From the NCBI GenBank assembly GCA_016875595.1, contig VGPI01000044.1, positions 1 through 12,142 of the forward strand: a stretch of DNA of 12,142 nucleotides, read 5' to 3'. Under the pieces are notes generated by a model that made no database searches, was not told the origin of the DNA, and saw nothing but the letters and a program-made list of their open reading frames with translations. The translations under genes and the position numbers were made by a program. The stretch's first letter is position 1. Each line of letters begins with the position of its first letter. Positions 1 to 7,917 of the stretch are shown piece by piece. Source of the DNA: Candidatus Cloacimonadota bacterium (GTDB lineage: Bacteria; Cloacimonadota; Cloacimonadia; Cloacimonadales; Cloacimonadaceae).

Positions 1-7
1 TATTAAA

Positions 8-14
8 AAGAAGG
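8..14 (+). promoter_or_regulatory. Ribosome binding site deciding the surA-like start
   Basis: AAGAAGG lies 8 bases before the ATG at 23. This favours the ATG at 23 over the TTG at 20, which directly precedes it in frame and would add only one residue. Confidence 0.6.
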
Positions 15-22
15 TCATCTTG

Positions 23-1282
23 ATGAATAAGATACTGATATTTGTAACAGCCGTGCTGTTGCTGGCGGGATCGATCCATGCCGAGGTTCTGGACAAGATC
101 GTTGCCCGCGTCGGAAATGACGTTATCCTCCTCAGCGACGTCCAGAAACAGATGATGCAGATGCGCAGTACCGGTATGCTGTCCCCGGATATGAACGCCT
201 ATGTCATTCTGGAGCAGATGATCGAGCAACGTCTGGTGATCCAGAAAGCCAAGGAAATCAATATAACCGTTGATCAGGCACGGGTCAAGACGTCGGCTGA
301 GCGCTATATCCGGGAGATCAAAGCAAAGTTTCAGAGTGAAGAGGAATTTAACCGGGAGCTTGCCAAGATGCGGCTGTCCCATAGCGATCTGCTGTCTTAC
401 TATACGGAGATCCTCACTGAACAGTACCTGAGCGAGCAATTGTTCAATAAACAAATCGCCGGCAAGGTGTTTGTCAGTGAGACCGAGATGCGGGAGTTTT
501 ATACAGCTCATAAGGACTCACTGGCGTTCAAGCCGGTGTCTTGGGAGATCGGGATGATCATGCGTGAGATCGGGGTCGGGAATGAAGGCGAGGCAGAGCA
601 GTATCAGATCATCCGTCAGATACTTACACGCTTGAACAATGGTGAGGACTTCGCCACTCTGGCCAGAGAGTACAGTGACTGCCCCAGTGGCAAGGAAGGC
701 GGCGACCTCGGCTTCTTCCGCAAGGGACAGATGGTTAAAACATTCGAAGATGCCGCCTTCAAGCTTAATGTCGGTGAGATCAGTAATATCGTCCGCACCG
801 AATATGGCTTCCACATCATCAAACTGGAAGAAAAGCGGGGCGATGAGATCAGAGCACGGCACATCCTTAAGTTAGTGCAAGCCACACAGGCGGATAGTAC
901 CCGTGAATATGCCCTAATGGAACGGATCAGGCAGGAATACTTGAATGGTGCTTCCTTTGCCGAATTAGCCGGTAAGTGGTCTCAGGATGAGGAAACTGCC
1001 GCGGGTGGCGGTATCATTGGTGAATTTGCCGCCGATGAATTCCCCGAGATCTTTGCGTCCATTCTGTCGGCTACCCCCGTGGGTGGGATCACTCCTGTCC
1101 TGACAGCCGATAACGTGCTTTATCTGTTTTCCATGATCCGGGAGATACCGCAACGCATCTACAGCTATGAAGAATTGCAGGACTACCTGCGCAACTTCCT
1201 CACCCGCCAGAAACAGATGCAAGCGTATGACGAGATGATCGAGCAACTAAAGCTGGATTATCACGTCCAGATCATGCTATAG
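23..1282 (+). CDS. surA: SurA-like periplasmic chaperone / parvulin peptidyl-prolyl isomerase
   Basis: A 419-residue secreted chaperone of the SurA/PpiC type, expected to help outer-membrane and secreted proteins fold in the periplasm. Residues 1-20 form a signal peptide (Lys3, then a hydrophobic run, cleavage after SIHA). The mature protein opens with the SurA N-terminal pattern (V-L-D-K-I-V-A-R-V-G-N-D-V-I-L-L-S-D-V) and a helical chaperone region to about residue 160. A first parvulin domain spans roughly 165-275, with the family hallmarks GGDLGFF (226-232), the F-E-D-A-A-F segment and the closing YGFHIIKLEEK. A second domain (about 278-385) keeps RARHIL and the GGG-I-GEF segment but is more diverged. 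Length matches SurA (about 430). The gene ends 41 bases before pgpA. SurA itself versus another SurA_N/PpiC paralogue cannot be separated, since Cloacimonadota-type genomes can carry several. Confidence 0.88.
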   Translation: MNKILIFVTAVLLLAGSIHAEVLDKIVARVGNDVILLSDVQKQMMQMRSTGMLSPDMNAYVILEQMIEQRLVIQKAKEINITVDQARVKTSAERYIREIKAKFQSEEEFNRELAKMRLSHSDLLSYYTEILTEQYLSEQLFNKQIAGKVFVSETEMREFYTAHKDSLAFKPVSWEIGMIMREIGVGNEGEAEQYQIIRQILTRLNNGEDFATLAREYSDCPSGKEGGDLGFFRKGQMVKTFEDAAFKLNVGEISNIVRTEYGFHIIKLEEKRGDEIRARHILKLVQATQADSTREYALMERIRQEYLNGASFAELAGKWSQDEETAAGGGIIGEFAADEFPEIFASILSATPVGGITPVLTADNVLYLFSMIREIPQRIYSYEELQDYLRNFLTRQKQMQAYDEMIEQLKLDYHVQIML

Positions 1283-1304
1283 AGCGCTGGAGAAAAGCGC
1301 CTCT
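1281..1304 (+). repeat. Intergenic hairpin, copy A of a purine-loop hairpin family
   Basis: AGAGCGCT (1281-1288) pairs with AGCGC-C-TCT (1296-1304) with one bulged C, closing a 7-base loop GGAGAAA. The stem begins on the last two bases of the surA-like stop codon. No T run follows, so it is not a canonical terminator. The same stem top (CGCT...AGCG) and a near-identical loop recur near 3977 (+) and 5679 (read on -). Confidence 0.6.
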
Positions 1305-1323
1305 GCAACTCACAAAGAACACC

Positions 1324-1803
1324 ATGCGCCGTATCTGTAATTGTTTTGCCACGCTGCTGGGAGTGGGACATATCCCTCTGATGCCCGGCACCTTTGGAAC
1401 GATGGTTGCAGTGGCAGTATATATCACTCTGCCAGAGAGATGGTTCTATCCCGTCAACTATCTGCCCTATACCGGCTTGGCGCTATTGGTGTTGATCCTG
1501 CTGGGCGTATATATCTCCGGTCAGGCAGAGAAGAGCTACGGACACGATGCCTCGGTGATCATAATCGACGAATTTGCCGGTTATTTCATCGCTGTGCTCA
1601 TGCTGCCGCAGACGCTCTGGACGGTGATCTACAGCTTTGTGCTGTTCCGTGTCTTTGATATCGCCAAGCCCTATCCCATCAACCGCTCGCAAAAACTGCC
1701 CGGTGGGTGGGGAGTAATGGTGGATGATGTACTGGCAGGTGTGTTTACCAACATTCTGCTTCAGGTTCTGGTGAGGATTTACCCCCGCTTTTTCGGGACT
1801 TGA
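1324..1803 (+). CDS. pgpA: Phosphatidylglycerophosphatase A
   Basis: Membrane phosphatase that removes the phosphate from phosphatidylglycerophosphate to give phosphatidylglycerol. It has 159 residues, the usual PgpA length. All family signatures are visible: G-V-G-H-I-P-L-M-PGT-F-GT (13-26), G-H-D-A-S-V-I-I-I-DE-F-A-G (73-86, acidic residues D75, D82, E83), F-R-V-F-D-I-A-K-P-Y-P (108-118, D112 and K115), and L-P-GGWGVM-V-DD-V-L-A-G (125-139, D134/D135). Hydrophobic stretches at about 27-36, 50-65, 87-108 and 136-150 fit an integral membrane protein. The ATG at 1324 has no clear Shine-Dalgarno sequence. Translation may be coupled to the upstream gene across the 41-base gap, which holds a hairpin. 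Confidence 0.95.
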   Translation: MRRICNCFATLLGVGHIPLMPGTFGTMVAVAVYITLPERWFYPVNYLPYTGLALLVLILLGVYISGQAEKSYGHDASVIIIDEFAGYFIAVLMLPQTLWTVIYSFVLFRVFDIAKPYPINRSQKLPGGWGVMVDDVLAGVFTNILLQVLVRIYPRFFGT

Positions 1804-1818
1804 ACAATAAATGAACCA

Positions 1819-1873
1819 GTTTCGCTTATGAAACGGACAAGCTTAGATTATGTAACAAAACAGGCAACGCCTG
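1819..1873 (+). other. Two small hairpins between pgpA and yajC
   Basis: GTTTC (1819-1823) pairs with GAAAC (1830-1834) around a 6-base loop; it can extend by CC/GG if one A is bulged. CAGGC (1861-1865) pairs with GCCTG (1869-1873) around AAC. Neither is followed by a T run. The second lies 10 bases before the yajC ribosome binding site. They may be RNA-stability or leader structures; no function can be shown. Confidence 0.35.
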
Positions 1874-1894
1874 ACAAAATAACAAGGAGTAACA

Positions 1895-2320
1895 ATGCAA
1901 TATATCCTATTGGAAGCAACGACACCGGTAACCGCCACCGAAACAACCGGTCAAGCGGCAAATGAACAGACCCAGCAAACCATCGAGGTCGATGGCGCAC
2001 CCAACAAAGAAGAAGAGACCAAGCCCACCGGATTTGGCAGTGCCAATATCCTCTTCTTTGTAGCCATCTTTGCGATCATGTATTTCCTGATGATCCGCCC
2101 GCAACAGAAGAAACAGAAGGAAACACAGCAGATGCTGAACGGTCTGCAGGAAAACGACAAGGTCATTACCGTCAGCGGAATCATCGGCAGGATCATATCC
2201 TTCAAGCCTGACAAAGACATCGTGGTCATCGAGATTGACGACAAGAACAAGATTCGCGTGGAATTCCAGCGCAGCGCCATTGCCGGGCTGATCAAGCCAA
2301 CTGAAAGTGACCGGAGTTGA
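1895..2320 (+). CDS. yajC: YajC, accessory subunit of the preprotein translocase
   Basis: Single-span inner-membrane protein that associates with SecDF and SecYEG during protein export. It has 141 residues. The family core is plain: a transmembrane helix at about 50-67 ending in M-I-RPQQKK-QKE, followed by a cytoplasmic domain with L-x-x-N-D-K-V-I-T-V-S-G-I-I-G-R-I and a basic/acidic tail. AAGGAG sits 5 bases upstream of the ATG. The part before the helix is unusual. About 48 residues rich in Thr, Gln and Glu replace the short N-terminus seen in E. coli YajC (about 110 residues in total), giving a long, probably disordered segment on the periplasmic side. secD and secF do not follow here; def does, 15 bases after the stop. 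Confidence 0.93.
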   Translation: MQYILLEATTPVTATETTGQAANEQTQQTIEVDGAPNKEEETKPTGFGSANILFFVAIFAIMYFLMIRPQQKKQKETQQMLNGLQENDKVITVSGIIGRIISFKPDKDIVVIEIDDKNKIRVEFQRSAIAGLIKPTESDRS

Positions 2321-2335
2321 TCACCGGAGTCGGAT

Positions 2336-2926
2336 ATGAGCCGTAATCCCGGACTTCTGCCGGTGCGCATAATCGGAGATAATGTCCTGCGTATCAAGGC
2401 AGAGGAGGTCAAGGAGATCACTCCTGAGATCATTGATTTCATTGGTGATCTCACTCACACGATGTACCAGCGTGACGGCATCGGTATGGCGGCACCGCAA
2501 GCCGGCAGATCATTGCGGGTATTCGTGATCGATACGGATTGGTCAAAAGACGACAAAGTGCCCAATCCCCGCGTGATGATCAACCCCGAGATCCTTGAGG
2601 CAAGCGGCGAGACCGAGAATGAAGAGGGCTGCCTGAGTTTGCCCGGCATCTATGCCAAGGTCACCCGTCCTTCCCGTATCCGCTATTCCTTTACTGATCT
2701 CGAAGGAAACCACCATGAAGAGACCGCCGAGGGCTGGGAAGCCGTCGTTATCCAGCATGAATATGACCATCTCTACGGTATCCTCTTTACGGACAAGCTA
2801 AGGATGCTAACCCGGCTCACCTTGCGCTCCCGCCTCAAAGAACTGGAGAGCATGGCAGTCAACGGCGAAAACATCCGCCAAGACATCCACAACCCGGATC
2901 TGGAAGCAGAAGACAACGATGATTAG
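2336..2926 (+). CDS. def: Peptide deformylase
   Basis: Metalloenzyme that removes the formyl group from the N-terminal Met of new proteins in the cytoplasm. It has 196 residues. The three deformylase motifs are intact: G-I-G-M-A-A-P-Q (48-55), E-G-C-L-S (97-101, metal ligand C99) and Q-H-E-Y-D-H (140-145, ligands H141 and H145, catalytic E142). An acidic C-terminal tail (NPDLEAEDNDD) follows the core. CGGAG lies 6 bases before the ATG. The stop overlaps the fmt start by 8 bases, so the enzyme that removes formyl groups and the one that adds them are translationally coupled, a common arrangement. Confidence 0.97.
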   Translation: MSRNPGLLPVRIIGDNVLRIKAEEVKEITPEIIDFIGDLTHTMYQRDGIGMAAPQAGRSLRVFVIDTDWSKDDKVPNPRVMINPEILEASGETENEEGCLSLPGIYAKVTRPSRIRYSFTDLEGNHHEETAEGWEAVVIQHEYDHLYGILFTDKLRMLTRLTLRSRLKELESMAVNGENIRQDIHNPDLEAEDNDD

Positions 2927-3875
2927 ACGCCTGGTCTTTATTGGTTCCTCCGCGTTTGCGGTGCCTTCACTGCAATTGCTCCACGGATCAAAAGACCACT
3001 CACCGCTATTGGTGATCACGCAACCACCCCGTCCCCAAGGGCGCCACCTCAAAACCATCCCTACCCCCGTGGGTGCCTATGCCATCGAGCATGGCATCCC
3101 GTTCATCCATCCCGATAATGTCAATGATGAAGCAACGATCAACCTGGTCAGAGACCTTGACCCCGACCTGGTAGTCACTGTCTCCTACGGTGGAATGATC
3201 GGTCGTAAGCTCCGCCAGACAGCGCGTTTGGGTGCGATCAACCTGCATCCTTCGCTGCTTCCCCAGTTACGTGGTGCCACTCCGATTCAGACCGCACTGC
3301 TGAACGGCATGACCGAGACCGGCATCACCATCTTCAAGCTCAATGCCCGCTTAGATGCCGGTGCGATCTATCGCCAGCAGACCTATCCCATTGATACCGG
3401 GGACAATTACACCTCGTTGCATGACCGCCTGGCGATCGCTGGAGCAAGGATGCTGCCGGATCTCCTTTCCACCAGTGACCTTCACACGGAAATACCCCTC
3501 CCCCAGAATGATTCCGCAGCCACATATTCACGCAAGATCACCCGCGCAGACCTCCTGATCGACTGGCAGGAACCGGCAGGGCATATAATTGACCGCATCC
3601 GCGCCTTTTCTTTGGAGCCGGGCGCCTATCAGATATTGCGAGGCAAAATGCTCAAGATCATGCGCTGCGAAGCCACCAACGATGCTGCGCAAGATATCCC
3701 CGGCAGTATCCAGAATATCGTCAAAAACACCGGTTGGAGCATCAATTGCGCCGACTGTCAGATCCTCGTCACCAGTGTTCAGCCGGCAGGTAAGCCGATC
3801 ATGGATGCCTGGGCTTTTCACTTGGGAGCACGCCTCATGCCTGGGGAATTGTTCTTCAGGACAAATGACTTATGA
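2919..3875 (+). CDS. fmt: Methionyl-tRNA formyltransferase
   Basis: Transfers a formyl group from 10-formyl-tetrahydrofolate to Met on initiator tRNA. It has 318 residues (E. coli 315). The Rossmann-like formyltransferase domain (about 1-205) begins R-L-V-F-I-G-S-S-A-F-A-V-P and carries the catalytic triad expected for the family: N108 and H110 in N-L-HPSLLP, and D146 in A-R-L-D-A-G. The RGATPIQ segment is also present. The loop that normally reads G-R-G-K/R is changed to QGRHLKTIPTPV. A C-terminal OB-type domain (about 210-318) starts at A-A-T-Y-S-R-K-I-T and contains R-A-F-S-L-E-P-G-A-Y. The start overlaps the end of def. A 182-base gap with repeats follows. Confidence 0.96.
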   Translation: MIRRLVFIGSSAFAVPSLQLLHGSKDHSPLLVITQPPRPQGRHLKTIPTPVGAYAIEHGIPFIHPDNVNDEATINLVRDLDPDLVVTVSYGGMIGRKLRQTARLGAINLHPSLLPQLRGATPIQTALLNGMTETGITIFKLNARLDAGAIYRQQTYPIDTGDNYTSLHDRLAIAGARMLPDLLSTSDLHTEIPLPQNDSAATYSRKITRADLLIDWQEPAGHIIDRIRAFSLEPGAYQILRGKMLKIMRCEATNDAAQDIPGSIQNIVKNTGWSINCADCQILVTSVQPAGKPIMDAWAFHLGARLMPGELFFRTNDL

Positions 3876-3891
3876 TGTAATATGGTGAAAC

Positions 3892-3907
3892 TCAGACCGA
3901 TGTCTGA
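3892..3907 (+). other. Small hairpin after fmt
   Basis: TCAGAC (3892-3897) pairs with GTCTGA (3902-3907) around CGAT, 16 bases after the fmt stop. No T run follows, so termination is uncertain. Confidence 0.35.
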
Positions 3908-3942
3908 CACATTATTAGCGACAGGCATAACTCTTATTAAAG

Positions 3943-4028
3943 ACAAGCTGCGCTTGTGCAACGAACCTACGGTGCTGGGTCGCTGAGGGAAAGCGACCCT
4001 ACGAATGGAAAAGCTGTGCTTGTATAAC
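3943..4028. repeat. Composite palindromic intergenic repeat
   Basis: Between fmt and the DUF116 gene. An 18-base near-repeat, AAGCTGCGCTTGTGCAAC (3945-3962) and AAGCTGTGCTTGTATAAC (4011-4028), with 15 of 18 bases identical, brackets a strong hairpin. The first unit is itself a hairpin: ACAAGC (3943-3948), TGC, GCTTGT (3952-3957). The central hairpin has a perfect 8-bp stem, GGGTCGCT (3977-3984) with AGCGACCC (3992-3999), around the loop GAGGGAA. It continues into CCTACGAA. It looks like a REP/BIME-like extragenic element. Confidence 0.6.
3977..4002 (+). repeat. Purine-loop hairpin, copy B
   Basis: Perfect 8-bp stem closing the loop GAGGGAA, followed by TAC. Read on the - strand, this 26-base unit matches 5676-5700 on the + strand at 23 positions, with two substitutions and one gap. 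A more distant copy lies at 1281-1304. This is the best-formed member of the family. Confidence 0.65.
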
Positions 4029-4057
4029 TTGAGTTCATCACGCAAAGGAAGTGAAGT

Positions 4058-4819
4058 ATGAAAGAACAATATTTTGCCTTCATAAAGTTCCCCTTGTTGG
4101 TCAGTTTGATGCTTCTGCTCATATTGGCTCTATTTTTCACCACGGCGCTGGTCAGATATGACCGCCTGGGACCAGGTGTCTGGGAAACTGCCGTCTATAT
4201 CGTCGTCTTCGTCTTTCTGACGATCCTGATCAGTTCCTGGTTACTGGTGTTATTGGCGACCCATCAGAAGTTGAAGCCGCGCTGGTTCGTAAGTTATGCC
4301 AAATGGATGCTGTTCAACGTTTATTATTTTCTTGCCCGTTTCCTGGGTGGCATCGGTTTCCAAAGCAAGAAGAAATTACAGGAATCGTTCCTGCATTTCA
4401 ACAATGAACTCATTGTCAGTAACTTTGGCAGCGTGGACAGCAAGAATATCCTCATCCTGCTGCCGCATTGCCTCCAGAATTCCGCCTGCAAGATCCGCAT
4501 CACCAGCGAGGTGACAGAGTGCGAGGACTGCGGACAGTGCGACATGACCGCCCTCAAAAAGACCGTCCTCGATCACCGGATCAAGTCCGCCATCGCCACC
4601 GGCGGATCCCTGGCAAGAAAGATCCTCAGCGAATACCGTCCCGATATAGTGATCGCCGTCGCCTGTCATCGTGACCTGACCGACGGCGTCCGCGAGTGCT
4701 GGCGCTTCCCTGTCTTCGGTATCCTCAACGAACGCCCGCAGGGACCCTGCCACGACACCCGGGTCAACCTCTCCATCGTCAACTTTGCCATCAAGAAATT
4801 CAGCGTCAAACAAGCGTGA
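4058..4819 (+). CDS. DUF116 family membrane protein with a conserved cysteine domain
   Basis: A 253-residue protein whose soluble half has the DUF116 pattern; biochemical function is not established for the family. Two transmembrane helices (about 11-32 and 44-67) anchor it. The conserved domain runs from about 130: L-P-H-C-L-Q (C138), C144, then C155-x2-C158-G-x-C161, A-x-GGS (180-184), V-A-C-H-x-D-L (C203) and N-E-R-P-x-G-P-C-x-D-T (C231). C214 brings the total to eight cysteines in this domain. The spacing suggests a metal or Fe-S site, which is inference. AAAGGAAG lies just upstream of the ATG. Placement after def-fmt matches what I recall of many genomes where this family sits beside translation-initiation genes. 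The protease start follows 7 bases after this stop. Confidence 0.85.
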   Translation: MKEQYFAFIKFPLLVSLMLLLILALFFTTALVRYDRLGPGVWETAVYIVVFVFLTILISSWLLVLLATHQKLKPRWFVSYAKWMLFNVYYFLARFLGGIGFQSKKKLQESFLHFNNELIVSNFGSVDSKNILILLPHCLQNSACKIRITSEVTECEDCGQCDMTALKKTVLDHRIKSAIATGGSLARKILSEYRPDIVIAVACHRDLTDGVRECWRFPVFGILNERPQGPCHDTRVNLSIVNFAIKKFSVKQA

Positions 4820-4821
4820 GG
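4818..4821 (+). promoter_or_regulatory. Ribosome binding site deciding the protease start
   Basis: GAGG overlaps the end of the DUF116 gene and lies 5 bases before the ATG at 4827. It supports that start over the in-frame TTG at 4785, which lies inside the DUF116 gene and would put charged residues before the membrane anchor. Confidence 0.55.
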
Positions 4822-4826
4822 TAAGC

Positions 4827-5638
<812 letters not shown>

Positions 5639-5642
<4 letters not shown>

Positions 5643-7534
5643 TCGGGATGGAGAAAAGTGGAACTCTGTCCGGCTGTAGGGACGCTTTTCCTCAGCGCCC
5701 TTTTTATCGTAGAGGGTGCGACCACATTGAAAGCCCCGGTAGGGGCGACAGCATCTTAAGCAGGGTGTGTAGCAAAGCGGAACCCCTGCACACCTTGCTC
5801 TTATTGACCCTGCTCCTTGCCGGTTTTGTCATCGCTATACCGCTGGCGGGGCAGGAAGGACGCACCTCTCCCTACAACGCTCCCGGCGATACCCTGACCG
5901 TCATTCAACTGCCGCTGCTCAATATCCCCGTTATTGTCATTCCCGGCGAGACCTTTACCATCACCTGTATCGCCCCGCCGACGACGACGAACTGGACGGC
6001 AACGCTGCTCCGCGGCAACCAGATTCACCCTCTGCAACTGCTATCTTATCAGTATGTTAATTCGCCTGATCGCTGGCTCCTGCAGGCACAGGTGCCATAC
6101 CTGCCGGTCTATGAACTCTACAACCTGCGCGTCACTGCCTCCGGTGGCATCGATGACCTCAGCCGCAATGCCGTGCAAGTGATCCCCACCCGTAAAACCA
6201 GCTACTATTTTGCTCATATTACCGACCTGCACATGCCCACCCGGATCTACTGGCCTGACGATGGATTTGACACCGATTCGCTGGCGGTCAATGACTTCCG
6301 TGCCGTGATGGACGACCTCAATCTCATCCGTCCGGAGTTTGTCCTCATTACCGGAGACCTCATCAACGAAGGCGAGCTCGAGGGTTTTGCCGGCCAATAC
6401 TGGTATGCCTGGATCAAGCGCATCCTGTATGAGATGCAGGTGCCGATCTATGTCGTTTCCGGAAATCACGACATCGGTGGCTGGAATTCCACGCCCGCGC
6501 CGCAGGGCAGTGCCCGCCGCCATTGGTGGAAATACTTCGGCTGGCAGTGGAATTACAACCCCTCGCTCACCTGGACGCAACATACTCAGGATTATAGTTT
6601 TACCTATAATAATGTGCACTTCATCGGGATGGAGGGCTACATCAACTATGACAACTGGTGGTCGATGATCTTTGGCGGACAGAGTTTTACCAACAACCAG
6701 ATGATCTGGCTCAACAACACCCTCACCCTATATCCCCATCACACCAAGGTCCTCTTTTACCACTACGATTTTTCCGACCAGATCTCGCTATCCTCCCTGG
6801 GTTTTGCCATGGGACTTTGGGGTCATACCCACACCAATTCCGGATCGATCACCCAGACGCCCTATAATCTCTCCACGCGTAGCGTCTGCAATGGCAACCG
6901 TGCATATCGCATCATCCGGGTCAATAGCCAGCAATTGCAACCCTGCAACACGATCTACGCCGGCACCACCGGCAGCAATATCAATATCAATTTCTATCCC
7001 TCCAATACCGGCATCGCCGATAGCGTCCGCGCCGTCGTGGTCAATAATCAGTCCATTTCCTTTGAGCATTCCCTCGTCCGCTTCAAAATGCCCGCCGGCA
7101 GCTACACTTACACCGTCACCAACGGAGTCCTGGAACAGGTCGATACTTCCGGCAGTTTCAATGTCTGCTATGTCCGGGTCAATCTGACCAGTAATTCCAC
7201 CGTGTTCGTTTCCATCAAAGCCAATCCCGTCGGTCTTGACGACCACAGCGCCGTTCCCGCCGCCTTCAGCATCCGCAGCCACTACCCCAATCCGTTCCGG
7301 GAAAACAGCACCATCGTTCTCAACAACGACCACAAAACTCTCCTCAGGGTCACCGTCCACAACCTCCGCGGACAGATCGTCCGCACCATCCACGACGGAC
7401 TCAGCCCCGCCGGTGAGGTGATCTTCAACTGGGATGGCAAAGACGATGACCGGCGCTCCCTGCCACCGGGCATCTACCTCATCCGCATCCAGGGACAAAA
7501 TCACTCCCGAACCGTAAAGACCGTAAAACTTTAG
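5639..7534 (+). CDS. Secreted calcineurin-like metallophosphoesterase with type IX sorting domain
   Basis: Large exported metal-dependent phosphoesterase; the substrate is unknown. The open frame is 631 residues. A hydrophobic signal core lies at about 54-70 with probable cleavage near P-L-A-G-Q-E-G. An Ig-like/beta-rich region (about 85-185) precedes the catalytic domain. All five motifs of the family are present: D196-L-H198, G-D240, G-N276-H277-D278, H375 in F-Y-H-Y, and G-H396-T-H398. A second beta region follows. The last 80 or so residues form a FlgD-like/type IX secretion sorting domain: YPNPF (549-553), the L-R-G-Q-I-V-R-T segment, W-D-G-K-D-D, P-P-GIY-L-I-R-I and a basic tail. The start is unresolved. 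GTG 5639 (GTGA overlap) and ATG 5648 would place about 50 residues encoded by the hairpin cluster before the signal core. GTG 5765 or TTG codons at 5795/5804 would give a normal signal peptide but lack a good ribosome binding site. Confidence 0.88.
5676..5705 (+). terminator. Purine-loop hairpin copy C, forming a terminator-like structure
   Basis: GGG-A-CGCT (5679-5686) pairs with AGCGCCC (5694-5700), with one bulged A, around a 7-base loop; TTTTT follows (5701-5705). On the + strand this has the shape of a rho-independent terminator for the protease gene. Read on the - strand, the loop is GAGGAAA and the unit is almost identical to 3977-4002. It lies inside the open frame of the downstream phosphoesterase. 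Confidence 0.5.
5676..5795. repeat. Cluster of three hairpins at the protease/phosphoesterase junction
   Basis: After the hairpin at 5679-5700 come two more. GCCCC (5733-5737) pairs with GGGGC (5742-5746) around GGTA. GCAGGG (5760-5765) pairs with CCCTGC (5784-5789) around an 18-base loop, with GGTGTG and CACACC as further complementary pieces. This resembles a compound extragenic palindromic element rather than coding sequence, although one frame stays open across it. Confidence 0.5.
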
Positions 7535-7560
7535 CCCTTCTATCCTCTTGCTTGCCGCTC

Positions 7561-7637
7561 TTAATCAAGTCATTATCCCCTCTTAATCAAGCGTTAATTA
7601 TTAACGCTTGATTAAGAGGGGATAATCGCTTGACTAA
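7561..7637. repeat. Long perfect palindrome (27-bp arms, 1-base centre) with imperfect extension
   Basis: Arm 7572-7598 is the exact reverse complement of 7600-7626, centred on T7599. The arms contain ATTATCCCCTCTTAATCAAG followed by CGTTAAT. With three mismatches the pairing extends to 38-bp arms (7561-7598 with 7600-7637). The 12-mer CTCTTAATCAAG also occurs as a direct repeat at 7558-7569 and 7580-7591. The palindrome starts 27 bases after the phosphoesterase stop. Neither strand has a T run after the stem, so it is not a standard rho-independent terminator, though so stable a hairpin could still block polymerase or protect the mRNA 3' end. Confidence 0.9.
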
Positions 7638-7810
7638 CGCCTTCAAAGCAGAGAGCTGAGGATGAGGCAAGGCATTCAGTCTGTTGTTACTGATTGTTGG
7701 ATTATGTTTTAGAAGGACTGGACTGGCGTCTGCGCAGGTATAACGAGCACGTTTTAATCATGTCAATTTGTTCTCTACCTCCTGATATTGCGCTCGAATC
7801 ACGTGCAACG
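7638..7810. other. Intergenic stretch with no recognised feature
   Basis: Rest of the 440-base gap between the palindrome and the promoter-proximal dyads. I see no credible gene, tRNA, terminator or sigma-70 promoter here. Confidence 0.5.
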
Positions 7811-7850
7811 GACTCCATATAGTCATTTATATCAAAGTGATATGATCATA
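7811..7850 (+). promoter_or_regulatory. Dyad cluster, candidate enhancer (UAS) for a sigma-54 activator
   Basis: Three dyads in 40 bases: GACT-CCATAT-AGTC (7811-7824), ATATCA-AAG-TGATAT (7829-7843) and the perfect palindrome TATGATCATA (7841-7850). They lie about 95-135 bases upstream of the predicted sigma-54 transcription start, the usual distance for bacterial enhancer-binding proteins. The role is inferred from position and symmetry. Confidence 0.5.
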
Positions 7851-7917
7851 GCTGGAGGCAGTATGGAATAATCTCATAAGATGATGTTATGCAGTCAGAT
7901 ATAAGTGAATTGAGGAA

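Noticed and set aside
1951..2454. Open frame on the - strand across yajC and def
   Set aside because: Spans two well-supported genes and their junction; its translation resembles no known protein.
3945..4028. Repeats as a CRISPR array or tRNA
   Set aside because: Only two imperfect units with one interval, no cloverleaf and no cas genes; it is better explained as a palindromic extragenic repeat.
6788..7504. Long - strand open frame (238 codons) opposite the phosphoesterase
   Set aside because: Same cause: antisense shadow of a real gene, Asp/Gly/Ala-rich, with no domain or ribosome binding site.
7561..7637. Palindrome as an ordinary rho-independent terminator
   Set aside because: No T run follows the stem on either strand, and the arms are much longer and more AT-rich than usual terminator stems.
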